A DNA stretch of 31,871 nt, taken from the NCBI GenBank assembly GCA_028712605.1, contig JAQTPV010000004.1, positions 1 to 31,871 of the forward strand, written 5' to 3'. Both the position numbers and the translations under genes were made by a program. Shown piece by piece: positions 15,734 through 22,763 of this stretch. How positions within the stretch are numbered: position 1 is the stretch's first letter; each line of letters begins with the position of its first letter. Origin of the DNA: Minisyncoccota bacterium (GTDB taxonomy: Bacteria; Patescibacteriota; Minisyncoccia; Minisyncoccales; CG1-02-41-26). The notes beneath the pieces are model-generated. The model saw only the letters and a program-made list of their open reading frames with translations. It was not told the origin of the DNA and did no database searches.

Positions 15734-15976
15734 ATGAAAAATATTTTGTTGATTTGTTTACTCATCCTTTTTGTTTTTACCCTTAGCGTTGAGTTCAGTG
15801 TCAGCGCGGGGGACCCTTGGTGGTATTGGAGCCTGCGTGTTATATTCGCGGCTGGCCCCAAGGGTGGTAGTCTTGACGATTGGCTTCTCCTCAATCAGAA
15901 GCCAGTTGTCAATAATCAATCAGGAGATCGGGAAGCTCGCTTCCCGTCTTTTTCTTTACAAAAATATTTAGTATAA
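15734..15976 (+). CDS. Small secreted protein with terminator inside its reading frame
   Basis: The frame from ATG 15734 codes 80 residues. It begins with a clear signal peptide (MKNILLICLLILFVFTLS, probable cleavage after VSA near residue 25), then an aromatic GDPWWYW. GAGAGG lies seven bases before the ATG, a real SD, and a consensus promoter lies at 15645. The oddity is at the 3' end: the frame runs through a perfect hairpin (15881-15904) and an intrinsic terminator (15929-15957) before its first stop at 15974. The mRNA would end without a stop, unless an earlier stop has been lost or termination is partial. No family recognised. Confidence 0.6.
   Translation: MKNILLICLLILFVFTLSVEFSVSAGDPWWYWSLRVIFAAGPKGGSLDDWLLLNQKPVVNNQSGDREARFPSFSLQKYLV
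15929..15957 (+). terminator. Strong terminator, inside the 15734 frame
   Basis: CGGGAAGC (15929-15936) pairs perfectly with GCTTCCCG (15939-15946), followed by TCTTTTTCTTT. A second perfect hairpin, TGGCTTCT/AGAAGCCA (15881-15904), precedes it. Confidence 0.85.
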
Positions 15977-15996
15977 TAATTTAATAACTCAAAAAT

Positions 15997-16578
15997 ATGG
16001 AATTTGGAGATATTTCTTTTATTGAGGAATCCCTGCAGTGGTTTTTGGTGCATGGTATTAGGATAATTGTTATCTTAATGGGCGCTTACCTGCTTAACTA
16101 TGTTGGACAGCCTTTTATCTTTAAAATAGCCCGGCATTTTATAGAAAATAGTTTTATCGTTGGCAAACTAACCCCAGCTCTGGAAGAAAAAAGGGTCCAA
16201 ACTCTCAAAAAAGCTTTTGCCTCGGTTTTCAGAACTGCTGTTTGGGCTTTAGCGGTTTTGACTATTTTGCCCGAACTGGGCATTAGCACTGCCCCTTTAT
16301 TGACAGGATTGGGTATCGGTGGTTTAATTATCGGCATTGGCTCTCGCAATGTTATGCAGGATTATTGGTCTGGGCTTTTTATTATTATGGAGGACCAGTT
16401 TAGGGTGGGTGAAAAAGTTAATATAGCCGACCTGGAAGGAACTGTTCAAAATTTTAGCTTGCGGCGAACCATCTTGAGGAATGCTAAGGGATATTTTAGT
16501 TATATACCTAATAGCCAGATAACCAAAGTCACTAATTTTTCCAGAAAAAGCTTAAAAGAGGTAGCCGGCGAGAAGTAA
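15997..16578 (+). CDS. Short MscS-family mechanosensitive channel
   Basis: A 193-residue membrane protein of the MscS family, channels that open under membrane tension and release solutes. Two hydrophobic helices are near 17-38 and 70-92. The pore helix follows as APLLTGLGIGGLIIGIGSRNVMQDYWSGLFIIMEDQF, and the start of the beta domain as RVGEKVNIADLEGTVQNFSLRRTILRN...YIPNSQI. The protein ends just after the beta domain and lacks the usual C-terminal alpha/beta vestibule, so it is at the short end of the family. It is followed by a metallophosphoesterase gene 4 bases away. Confidence 0.88.
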   Translation: MEFGDISFIEESLQWFLVHGIRIIVILMGAYLLNYVGQPFIFKIARHFIENSFIVGKLTPALEEKRVQTLKKAFASVFRTAVWALAVLTILPELGISTAPLLTGLGIGGLIIGIGSRNVMQDYWSGLFIIMEDQFRVGEKVNIADLEGTVQNFSLRRTILRNAKGYFSYIPNSQITKVTNFSRKSLKEVAGEK

Positions 16579-16582
16579 TTCA

Positions 16583-17410
16583 GTGAAATATAAAGTGTTA
16601 AAGCATATCAAATTGAAAATTGTTATTATTGGAGCGCTTTTTGCGGTCTTTTTGTTTTATGGTTTTTTTGAAAACCAATGGCTCAAGATTAATAGTTTTG
16701 ATTTCCAGAGCAATGATATCCCCGAGGCTTTTAATGGCAAAAAGATTGTTTTTCTTGCCGATCTGCACTTGGGCTTTTATTTTTCCAATAAAAGGACAGC
16801 CAAGTTAGTGGAAACCATTAATCAGCTTGAACCAGACATCATTATCTTTGGCGGTGATTTTATAGATAGAAATGTTAAATATACTGAACCGCGCTTTGAT
16901 GGTTTAAAAGATCTTAAAGCCAAATTAGGAAAGTTTGGGGTTTTGGGCAATCACGATAATGTTATTAATTCTAACTTAATCAAGAGAGAAATGCAGGAAG
17001 CAGGCATTACGTTTTTAGATAATAAAGCCGAATGGATTCAGATTGGTAACCAAAAAATTAAGATTGGCGGAGTAGGTGATTTGTGGACTTCGTGGCAGAA
17101 TTTAGAGCCAACGGTAGCTGATGTTGGTAAAGACGACTTCGTTATTTTAGTTTCTCATAATCCAGATTATGCCCCCGAGATTAAAAATGATTTAGTGGAT
17201 TTAGTTTTGTCAGGCCATACCCACGCTGGCCAGGTAACGTTTTTTGGCTTGGGGGCTATTATGCGCTCTAAGTATGGCCAGAAATTCAGATATGGAATGG
17301 TGGACTTGGGCAACACCAAGGTTTATATAACCAGTGGGGTTGGCTCAACAGTGGTGCCTATCAGATTCTTTGCTCGGCCAGAAATTGCTTTGATTACTCT
17401 TAAAAAATAG
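16583..17410 (+). CDS. Membrane-anchored metallophosphoesterase (YkuE-like)
   Basis: A 275-residue protein with one N-terminal membrane helix (about residues 12-30) and a calcineurin-like phosphoesterase domain. Metal-site motifs are FLADLHLG, IIFGGDFID, VLGNHDN, VSHNPDYAPE and LSGHTHAGQ. Such proteins (YkuE, LpxG-like) act at the membrane, and some cleave lipid-linked pyrophosphates. The start is GTG 16583, four bases after the channel gene, implying coupling. A strong terminator follows, ending this transcription unit. Confidence 0.85.
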   Translation: MKYKVLKHIKLKIVIIGALFAVFLFYGFFENQWLKINSFDFQSNDIPEAFNGKKIVFLADLHLGFYFSNKRTAKLVETINQLEPDIIIFGGDFIDRNVKYTEPRFDGLKDLKAKLGKFGVLGNHDNVINSNLIKREMQEAGITFLDNKAEWIQIGNQKIKIGGVGDLWTSWQNLEPTVADVGKDDFVILVSHNPDYAPEIKNDLVDLVLSGHTHAGQVTFFGLGAIMRSKYGQKFRYGMVDLGNTKVYITSGVGSTVVPIRFFARPEIALITLKK

Positions 17411-17430
17411 ACGAATATTTGGGATTTGGG

Positions 17431-17473
17431 ACGCTCCCTTGGGCCTTAGGACCAAGGGAGCGTTTCTTGTTTT
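17431..17473 (+). terminator. Strong Rho-independent terminator
   Basis: ACGCTCCCTTGG (17431-17442) pairs perfectly with CCAAGGGAGCGT (17452-17463), giving a 12-bp stem with a 9-base loop, followed by TTCTTGTTTT. It separates the phosphoesterase unit from dnaG. Confidence 0.92.
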
Positions 17474-17522
17474 AGGGTGCCCGTTGTGATAGGATAAAAA
17501 CAATCAAAGATAAACTGGCCTT

Positions 17523-19364
17523 ATGGACAATACCCCTATCCAACAAATTAAAGAAAGATTGGACATTGTGGAGGTAGTTTCTGGATATCTAAAATTAGAA
17601 AAAACAGGGATTAACCTAAGGGCCAGATGCCCTTTTCACGCCGAAAAAGGCCCTTCTTTTTTCGTTTCGCCGGCTCGTCAAATGTTTAAGTGCTTTGGCT
17701 GTGGCGCAGCAGGCAGTGTTTTTGATTTTGTGATGAGGATGGAGGGCTTGGAATTTGCTGATACCTTAAAATTATTGGCTAAACGAGCAGGGGTGGAATT
17801 AAAAAGTGTGGATCCAGCTCAGTCCACTAAACGCCAAAGGCTGCAGGATGTTTGTGAATTATCCTGCCGCTTTTTTGAAAAGTATTTATCGGCCAGTCAA
17901 GCCGGTAAGTTAGTTACAGAATATTTAAAAGGTAGAGGGCTCACAGAGGAAACTATTAAAAAATGGCGGTTGGGATATGCTCCAGACTCCTGGAGGTCGT
18001 TGGTTGATTTTTTAGTGAGTCGAGGTTATAAAAAAGAGGAAATCTTGGAGGCTGGCTTAGCCATTGCTTCTGAAAAAACCCAAACGCCCTACGATCGCTT
18101 TCGCAATCGGATTATGTTTCCGATTTTTGATTTGAGTTCCCAAGTGGTTGGTTTTGGCGGCAGGATTTTTGATAAAATACCCACTAAAACCAAGGGGCAG
18201 ATAGAGGGTGGAGCTAAGTACGTTAATATTTCCAATACTTTACTTTACGATAAAAGCCGAGTTCTATACGGTTTAAATTTTGCTAAATTAGCTATTAGAC
18301 AAAAAGATGTTTGTATTTTAACCGAGGGTTATATGGATGTGATTTTGTCGCATCAGGCCGGCTTTGACAATACGGTAGCCGCCAGCGGTACAGCCTTAAC
18401 ATCGTATCAACTGCAAGTGACTAAGCGTTATACTAATAATCTATTAACCGCTTTTGATATGGACCCAGCTGGTGGTATGGCTACAACCCGCGGCATTGAT
18501 TTAGCTCAAAAAGAAGATTTTAATGTGAAAGTGATTACCATGTCCCCTGACGCTGACCCGGCTGATATTATTTCCAAAGACCCAACCGAATGGGAGAAAG
18601 AGGTTGCCGGTGCTAAAGATATTATGGATTTTTACTTTGAATTGGCGCAGGGCAAGTTTGACAAAGAAAAGCCCCAAGGTAAAAAAGAAATTGCTAAAAT
18701 GCTTTTGCCGATTATTAAAAGGGTGGCTAATAAAATAGTGCAGTCGCACTGGGTACAAAAATTGGCCAGTCTTTTGAGAGTGAGCGAGGAAAGCATTGCA
18801 GCTGAAATGCAAAAGTTACCCAACGAATTGCCGGGGGAGCGCCAACCGCAGGCCTCAACTACTGCCGATGGCTTGTCTAACCCAGCCTTCCGTGGTAAAT
18901 CCAGAAGGGAGATGTTGGAGGAAAGGATTATGTGTTTGTTGAGCTTAAGCCCAGAAAATATTTCTATGATTGGCCAGGACCGGTTGAATATCTTTTCTCC
19001 TTCCGTTCAAGAGTTTTTAGAGATTTTTTGGCAGAATAACTTTGCGTCCGGCGAGCATTTTCAAGAATTTGCTAATAAGGATGAAGGAAAATTAAAAATG
19101 CCTGAAGTTGTTCTGGACTTTTTATCATTTAGACAGGAAGAAGCTGTTGATCCTAACGATAAGTTAGCCCAAGCTAAAAAAACTAAGAAAGAAAAAGACG
19201 TTATGGAAGAGCTGGGCGAGTGTTTGAAGCAATTGTACGATTTGCATAAAAAAGGCCAAACAGAAAATTTGGCCCAGGAAATACATTTGGCCGAAGAAAG
19301 CGGGGATGAGCCAAAGCTCAAAGAGCTTTTAGAGCTCTTTAAACAGCAAGCTTGTTTTAAATAA
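17523..19364 (+). CDS. dnaG: DNA primase DnaG
   Basis: A 613-residue replicative primase that makes RNA primers at the fork. The N-terminal CHC2 zinc finger has C36, H39, C57 and C60. The DnaG core spans about residues 120-260. The TOPRIM metal site includes E268 (LTEGYMDV), D312 and D314 (FDMDPAGG). The C-terminal part (about 450-613) is the helicase-binding region and is poorly conserved. The start is ATG 17523, without SD, just after a terminator. It is followed 21 bases later by rpoD, the conserved dnaG-rpoD pair of the macromolecular synthesis operon; rpsU is absent here. Confidence 0.95.
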   Translation: MDNTPIQQIKERLDIVEVVSGYLKLEKTGINLRARCPFHAEKGPSFFVSPARQMFKCFGCGAAGSVFDFVMRMEGLEFADTLKLLAKRAGVELKSVDPAQSTKRQRLQDVCELSCRFFEKYLSASQAGKLVTEYLKGRGLTEETIKKWRLGYAPDSWRSLVDFLVSRGYKKEEILEAGLAIASEKTQTPYDRFRNRIMFPIFDLSSQVVGFGGRIFDKIPTKTKGQIEGGAKYVNISNTLLYDKSRVLYGLNFAKLAIRQKDVCILTEGYMDVILSHQAGFDNTVAASGTALTSYQLQVTKRYTNNLLTAFDMDPAGGMATTRGIDLAQKEDFNVKVITMSPDADPADIISKDPTEWEKEVAGAKDIMDFYFELAQGKFDKEKPQGKKEIAKMLLPIIKRVANKIVQSHWVQKLASLLRVSEESIAAEMQKLPNELPGERQPQASTTADGLSNPAFRGKSRREMLEERIMCLLSLSPENISMIGQDRLNIFSPSVQEFLEIFWQNNFASGEHFQEFANKDEGKLKMPEVVLDFLSFRQEEAVDPNDKLAQAKKTKKEKDVMEELGECLKQLYDLHKKGQTENLAQEIHLAEESGDEPKLKELLELFKQQACFK

Positions 19365-19385
19365 ATAATCAAATCAATCTTTATT

Positions 19386-20615
19386 ATGGCTAAAGCAAAA
19401 AAGCAAAAAATAAAAAAGCCAGTTAAAAAAACAGTCAAGAGAAAAAAAATTGTTAAGAAAGGCGTTACCAGAAGACGTGTTGCTAAGAAGGGTGCCCCAA
19501 AGAAAAGAAAATTTTTGGTTTGGAGGAGAAAAAAGGTGGTTAAAATGATTCGGCGCAAGAAAGCCCCAGTTTTTGATAAGGAACAAGTAGAGGCTTTTTT
19601 GGCACGGGCTCGAGAAAGGAAGTTTGTAACCACCGCTGAAATCTTGTCGCAATTTCCTGATTTTGAATACGATATCCGTGGTTTGGAAAGGCTTTATGAT
19701 CTTTTAGATCAAGAAAGTATTGATGTAATTGAAAGAAAGGAATTTTTAATTGATACCGAAAAGGTAAACAGCCCCACTTTGCAAGCTAAGATTGATTCTG
19801 TGCAGATGTATTTAAAAGAGATTGGCAGTTTGTCTATGATTTCGGCTCGAGAAGAAAAGGAATTAGCCAAAAAGATTGAAAAAGGCGACGCTGAAGCCAT
19901 GAAAAAGTTAACTCAAGCTAATTTAAGGCTAGTAGTTTCAATTGCTAAGAAATATATTGGCCGTTCACCCAATTTAACCTTGCTGGATTTAATCCAAGAA
20001 GGAAACTTGGGTTTATTTAGGGCGGTGGAAAAATTTAACTGGCGGAAGGGCTATAAATTTTCCACTTATGCGACTTGGTGGATTAGGCAGGCCATTACTA
20101 GGGCCTTGGCCGATCAGTCGCGTACTATTAGAATACCCGTTCATATGGTGGAAACTATCAGTAAGTATGAAAAAGTCAGGAAGAAATTATTGCAGAATTT
20201 AGGCCGCCCGCCCTTAGCTGAAGAAATCGCCGCCGAAATGGGTATTGAACCGGAAAAGGTACATCATTTAATTAAAATTAAGCAGAAATCCGTTTCTTTG
20301 GAAACTCCAGTGGGTGATGATGACAAAGATAGTATTTTAGCAGAGTTTATTCAGGATGATAAAACCCCGGCGCCGTCTTTGGAGGCTGCTCGTAATTTAT
20401 TAAAAGAAAGATTGGACGAAATTTCGGCCGAGTTAACCCCAAGAGAAAGGAAGATTTTAGCTTTACGGTTTGGTTTGGAAGATGGCGTTTCTAAAACCCT
20501 AGAAGAGGTGGGCGAAGAATTTGGTGTAACCCGTGAAAGAATCCGTCAAATTCAAGCTAAAGCCTTAGAGAAAATTCGCAGGATGAAAGTCTTAAAGAAG
20601 TTGCGAGATTACTAA
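19386..20615 (+). CDS. rpoD: Primary sigma factor RpoD (SigA)
   Basis: A 409-residue group 1 sigma-70 factor that directs RNA polymerase to housekeeping promoters. Region 1.2 starts at DSVQMYLKEIG. Region 2 has ANLRLVVSIAKKY, DLIQEGNLGLFRAVEKF and the promoter-melting YATWWIRQAITRALADQ. Region 3 begins RIPVHMVETI. Region 4.2 carries the -35 recognition helix TLEEVGEEFGVTRERIRQIQAKAL. The first ~55 residues are almost all Lys and Arg, followed by a region-1.1-like part (residues 60-115). The consensus TTGACA/TATAAT boxes seen in this window fit its conserved recognition regions. Confidence 0.96.
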   Translation: MAKAKKQKIKKPVKKTVKRKKIVKKGVTRRRVAKKGAPKKRKFLVWRRKKVVKMIRRKKAPVFDKEQVEAFLARARERKFVTTAEILSQFPDFEYDIRGLERLYDLLDQESIDVIERKEFLIDTEKVNSPTLQAKIDSVQMYLKEIGSLSMISAREEKELAKKIEKGDAEAMKKLTQANLRLVVSIAKKYIGRSPNLTLLDLIQEGNLGLFRAVEKFNWRKGYKFSTYATWWIRQAITRALADQSRTIRIPVHMVETISKYEKVRKKLLQNLGRPPLAEEIAAEMGIEPEKVHHLIKIKQKSVSLETPVGDDDKDSILAEFIQDDKTPAPSLEAARNLLKERLDEISAELTPRERKILALRFGLEDGVSKTLEEVGEEFGVTRERIRQIQAKALEKIRRMKVLKKLRDY

Positions 20616-20653
20616 TTCCTTGAAAAAAAACTAAAAATAAAGTAGATTTAGAT

Positions 20654-20659
20654 TATAAT
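20654..20659 (+). promoter_or_regulatory. Probable -10 box of tRNA-Asn
   Basis: A perfect TATAAT lies 12 bases before the mature 5' end of tRNA-Asn. No good -35 stands 16-18 bases upstream, so the call rests on the -10 alone. Confidence 0.45.
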
Positions 20660-20671
20660 TTTTGATTATAT

Positions 20672-20743
20672 TCCGCGGTGGCGCAACGGTAGCGCGGGTG
20701 ACTGTTAATCACTAGGTTGTAGGTTCGAATCCTACCCGCGGAG
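20672..20743 (+). tRNA. tRNA-Asn (anticodon GTT)
   Basis: The acceptor stem TCCGCGG pairs with CCGCGGA, and G is at the discriminator position, as in tRNA-Asn. The D arm is GCGCAACGGTAGCGC. The anticodon stem GGTGA/TCACT holds loop CTGTTAA with anticodon GTT. The T arm has GTTCGAATC. CCA is not fully encoded: the genome continues with CA and then AATTGCC. The 3' end is the start of a 26-bp direct repeat and is the likely integration site of the element to the right. Confidence 0.95.
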
Positions 20744-20765
20744 CAATTGCCGAATTCGGCAAATA
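20740..20765 (+). repeat. Direct repeat copy 1 at tRNA-Asn 3' end: probable att site
   Basis: A 26-base sequence beginning GGAGC in the last bases of tRNA-Asn and continuing AATTGCCGAATTCGGCAAATA. It recurs with one mismatch at 25126-25151, 4,386 bp to the right. The GGAGC core is also present inside the intact recombinase gene (26115-26119). A junction at a tRNA 3' end, repeated beside recombinase sequence, is the usual signature of site-specific integration. Confidence 0.75.
20747..20762. promoter_or_regulatory. Perfect 16-bp palindrome, probable operator
   Basis: TTGCCGAATTCGGCAA is fully self-complementary. Related palindromes occur at 21463-21478 and 25234-25249. In all three, the palindrome start lies exactly 27 bases before a -35 box (20774, 21490, 25261). 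A fourth, TTGCCGAGTTCGGCAA at 25133-25148, stands in the second direct repeat. A dimeric repressor such as the XRE protein at 21540 is a natural reader. Confidence 0.6.
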
Positions 20766-20773
20766 TCCCTATC

Positions 20774-20802
20774 TTGACACTGTAGGCAAGATACTTGTAA
20801 AA
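20774..20802 (+). promoter_or_regulatory. Candidate promoter for the second peptidase E-like gene
   Basis: TTGACA at 20774-20779, a 17-base spacer, then the weak -10 GTAAAA at 20797-20802. The arms ATCTTG and CAAGAT form an inverted repeat across the -35. Spacing from the upstream palindrome matches the XRE gene promoter. Confidence 0.45.
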
Positions 20803-20814
20803 GAGTTGAACTCT

Positions 20815-21429
20815 ATGAAATATTACTTATCGTCCTACGAATTCGGGGATAAAACCGAGAAACTAAAAACCCTCGCTTTAAAAGGAAAAATTGGCTATAT
20901 CCCAAATGCGCGGGATTTTACAAATAGTGATCAGGAGAGGAAAGCTAAACGTACTGTGAATGATATGAATTCACTGCGCGAGCTTGGTCTGGAAGTTGAA
21001 TTGCTAAACCTCCAAGATTACTTTGGAAAGCGAGATGAACTAAAAAAGAAACTGGAACAGCTCGGAGCTATTTTTATTAGCGGCGGGAATGTGTTTATTC
21101 TACGACAGGCAATGAAGTTGAGCGGTTTAGATGAAATCCTAAAAGAACTACAGGACACGGATTTTCTTTATGCAGGATACAGCGCCGCAGGGTGCGTTCT
21201 CGCACCAAGCCTTAAGGGTATGGATATTGTTGATCCACTTGACACTCCATATGCAAAACAAAGGGAAATTATATGGGGCGGGCTTGGGTTCGTTGATTTT
21301 CATTTTATGCCCCATTGGAACTCGGATCATCCAGAATCCGCTGATGTGGAAAAGGAGATTGCTTATTGTAAAGAAAACAACATTCCCTATAAAGCTATTC
21401 GAGATGGCGAGGTTATTATCATCGAATAG
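20815..21429 (+). CDS. Peptidase E-like (S51 family) protein, element-borne
   Basis: A 204-residue protein from ATG 20815 (an in-frame TTG at 20806 is an alternative). It has the S51 layout: MKYYLSSYEFGDK start, GKIGYIPNARDF, the glycine turn ISGGNVFILRQAM, the nucleophile elbow LYAGYSAAGCVLAP with a Ser, and FHFMPHWNSDHPES with a candidate His. It is only distantly like the copy at the window start. It is the first gene after tRNA-Asn, lies within the repeat-bounded segment, and has a palindrome-linked promoter shared in layout with the XRE regulator. Confidence 0.78.
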   Translation: MKYYLSSYEFGDKTEKLKTLALKGKIGYIPNARDFTNSDQERKAKRTVNDMNSLRELGLEVELLNLQDYFGKRDELKKKLEQLGAIFISGGNVFILRQAMKLSGLDEILKELQDTDFLYAGYSAAGCVLAPSLKGMDIVDPLDTPYAKQREIIWGGLGFVDFHFMPHWNSDHPESADVEKEIAYCKENNIPYKAIRDGEVIIIE

Positions 21430-21462
21430 GCCCCTATAGCGCCCATCCCTTTTCTGCATAAA

Positions 21463-21541
21463 TTGCCAAATTAAGCAAATTTCCCCATCTTGTTCATAAT
21501 CACCCACAAAGATATTCTGAATACAAGCAATAGGTTTGTAT
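21463..21541 (+). promoter_or_regulatory. Promoter and two operators of the XRE regulator gene
   Basis: The distal palindrome TTGCCAAATTAAGCAA (21463-21478) is followed by -35 TTGTTC (21490-21495), a 17-base spacer and -10 TATTCT (21513-21518). An inverted repeat ATACAA...TTGTAT (21521-21541) overlaps the start codon. All four parts recur with identical spacing in the remnant at 25234-25314, although the sequence between them has changed. This marks them as the functional parts and points to autoregulation. Confidence 0.65.
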
Positions 21542-21809
21542 GAAGATATCAAAAAGACCACCCAATCACCTCAGGCGTTATAGAAAGCAAGCAGGTCTCC
21601 AGCAAAGCCAGGTAGCTGAAATGTTGGGACTAAAATCCACAGCCCTCATTTCTCGTTGGGAAAATAACTTTAGCTATCCAGACTTAATAAATGCTTTTAA
21701 ACTAGCTGTAGCCTATGGAGTTATGGTTGATGCTTTATACTTTGATTTAAGAGAGGCAGTTAGGGAGGATGTATTTGGAAAAGCGCCAATGCTTGGAAAA
21801 TTAAAATGA
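21540..21809 (+). CDS. XRE-family HTH transcriptional regulator
   Basis: An 89-residue DNA-binding protein. The helix-turn-helix covers about residues 10-65: LRRYRKQAGLQQSQVAEMLGLKSTALISRWENNFSYPDLINAFKLAVAYGV, with the typical QxxxAxxLG and SRWE positions. It is a single-domain Cro/CI-type regulator. An inverted repeat on its own start codon suggests it represses itself. A decayed copy of its promoter and first codons lies at 25313. It is followed 4 bases later by a membrane-protein gene. Confidence 0.88.
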   Translation: MKISKRPPNHLRRYRKQAGLQQSQVAEMLGLKSTALISRWENNFSYPDLINAFKLAVAYGVMVDALYFDLREAVREDVFGKAPMLGKLK

Positions 21810-21813
21810 GTGT

Positions 21814-22389
21814 ATGGAGAGTGAATTATATACAAAATTACTTATCCTTTTATCGGAGATCTCTAATAGATTAGGACCCATTCCGTTTTGGAAAGACTTC
21901 TCTTTTTGGCTTTCTTTTTTGAATTTAATAGTTTTGGCAATCACTTTGTTCTTTCTTATAAGATATACTCGTGCAACAGAAAAGATGGAAAAACACCAAT
22001 TCATGCCCGCAGTAGATGTAAACATGATTTATGAAAAAAGTGTCGGGAAAACATATTTTTGGTTTCTGAATGCTTCCACTATACCTGCTTTCGTTTTAAT
22101 AAAATTTAGGGTTAATAAGAAGAAGGGCGGTGAAATTGGCCCACTTCGTATATCACCTTATCATCCTCATTACCCTCAACTTAAGAAAACAGCCACAACT
22201 TTTGATTTTTTTAAAGAAGACTCTTCTAATGATAATATTGAAATAGTGCTTAATATTACGGTTACGCCAGCCCTTAGCAAGAGCCATATTAAATTCCGTT
22301 TTATAAAACATTATCGATTCAATAGATCCGAATTTCGATGGGATGAAATTTCGTGGGGATATCCAGACCCAGCATTTCCAGGTTCTTAG
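21814..22389 (+). CDS. Single-pass membrane protein of unknown function
   Basis: A 191-residue protein with one strong hydrophobic helix (about residues 28-50, FWLSFLNLIVLAITLFFLI), preceded by a short amphipathic segment and followed by RYTRATEKMEKHQF. The soluble part has strand-rich stretches (TYFWFLNASTIPAFVLIKFRV, NIEIVLNITVTPA), suggesting a beta-sandwich domain. I recognise no family. The ATG lies 4 bases after the XRE stop, so both probably come from the XRE promoter, and the regulator would then control this protein. Confidence 0.6.
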   Translation: MESELYTKLLILLSEISNRLGPIPFWKDFSFWLSFLNLIVLAITLFFLIRYTRATEKMEKHQFMPAVDVNMIYEKSVGKTYFWFLNASTIPAFVLIKFRVNKKKGGEIGPLRISPYHPHYPQLKKTATTFDFFKEDSSNDNIEIVLNITVTPALSKSHIKFRFIKHYRFNRSEFRWDEISWGYPDPAFPGS

Positions 22390-22417
22390 ATTTACTGAAC
22401 TGTAGTAGGATGCAGCA

Positions 22418-22518
22418 ATGATATTAAACAAAAAAATTTAGGAGTATAAGAAAATTTATAAAGAAAAATCCGGAGAGGAAATACCCGACGAAGAAGCAAG
22501 AAAACAGGGAGAAAACAA
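22418..22518 (+). pseudogene. Remnant of a small charged protein gene
   Basis: ATG 22418 opens MILNKKI, then TAG at 22439-22441, and the same frame continues EYKKIYKEKSGEEIPDEEARKQGEN before entering a terminator hairpin. The YKKIYKE...GEEI.DEEA pattern is, from memory, common in ~80-residue hypotheticals of Patescibacteria, where it continues into a Leu-rich helix; here that part is missing. One nonsense codon and a lost 3' part suggest a decayed gene. Confidence 0.45.
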
Positions 22519-22556
22519 AGCCGTGATGGGAAACCGTCACGGCTTCTTGGTTTTGA
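22519..22556 (+). terminator. Terminator with GAAA tetraloop
   Basis: AGCCGTGATGG (22519-22529) pairs with CCGTCACGGCT (22534-22544), with one T-G pair, around a GAAA tetraloop, followed by TCTTGGTTTTG. It closes the XRE/membrane-protein unit. Confidence 0.8.
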
Positions 22557-22565
22557 GGGGTAATG

Positions 22566-22594
22566 TTGACAAACTGCATACGGTATGCTATTGT
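22566..22594 (+). promoter_or_regulatory. Consensus promoter for the 22764-23481 genes
   Basis: TTGACA (22566-22571), a 17-base spacer and TATTGT (22589-22594). The predicted transcript starts near 22601, leaving a leader of about 160 bases before ATG 22764. Confidence 0.75.
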
Positions 22595-22600
22595 ATAGCC

Positions 22601-22763
22601 ATAGTTCTTTCAAACCAATCCTACTGAAATCTTACCGATTTTTCTCCTTTTACCTCTGCCATTTCAGAGATTTAGTTTTTTATTAGATACCTGAAATGGC
22701 AGAGGTTTACTGAATTGGACATTGTGGCTAGTTGCTTTATTTCTAAAAAAAGGAGGTTGGGTC
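22601..22763 (+). promoter_or_regulatory. Structured 5' leader with 16-bp inverted repeat and anti-SD segment
   Basis: ACCTCTGCCATTTCAG (22652-22667) is perfectly complementary to CTGAAATGGCAGAGGT (22691-22706) around a 23-base AT-rich loop. Just before the stem, CTCCTTTT (22644-22651) is complementary to AAAAGGAG (22748-22755), which contains the SD of the 22764 gene. Pairing of these two would bring the ends of the leader together across the long hairpin and block the ribosome site. This fits a cis-regulatory RNA; no known riboswitch class is recognised. Confidence 0.5.

Noticed and set aside
15771..15971. Alternative plus-strand frame inside the small secreted-protein gene
   Set aside because: No SD or signal; the 15734 frame has SD, promoter and signal peptide, and both run through the terminator.
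19061..19652. Long minus-strand frames antisense to the dnaG end and rpoD start
   Set aside because: Low-complexity Phe/Leu/Ser-rich sequence arising from the Lys-rich coding strand; rpoD and dnaG are secure on the plus strand.
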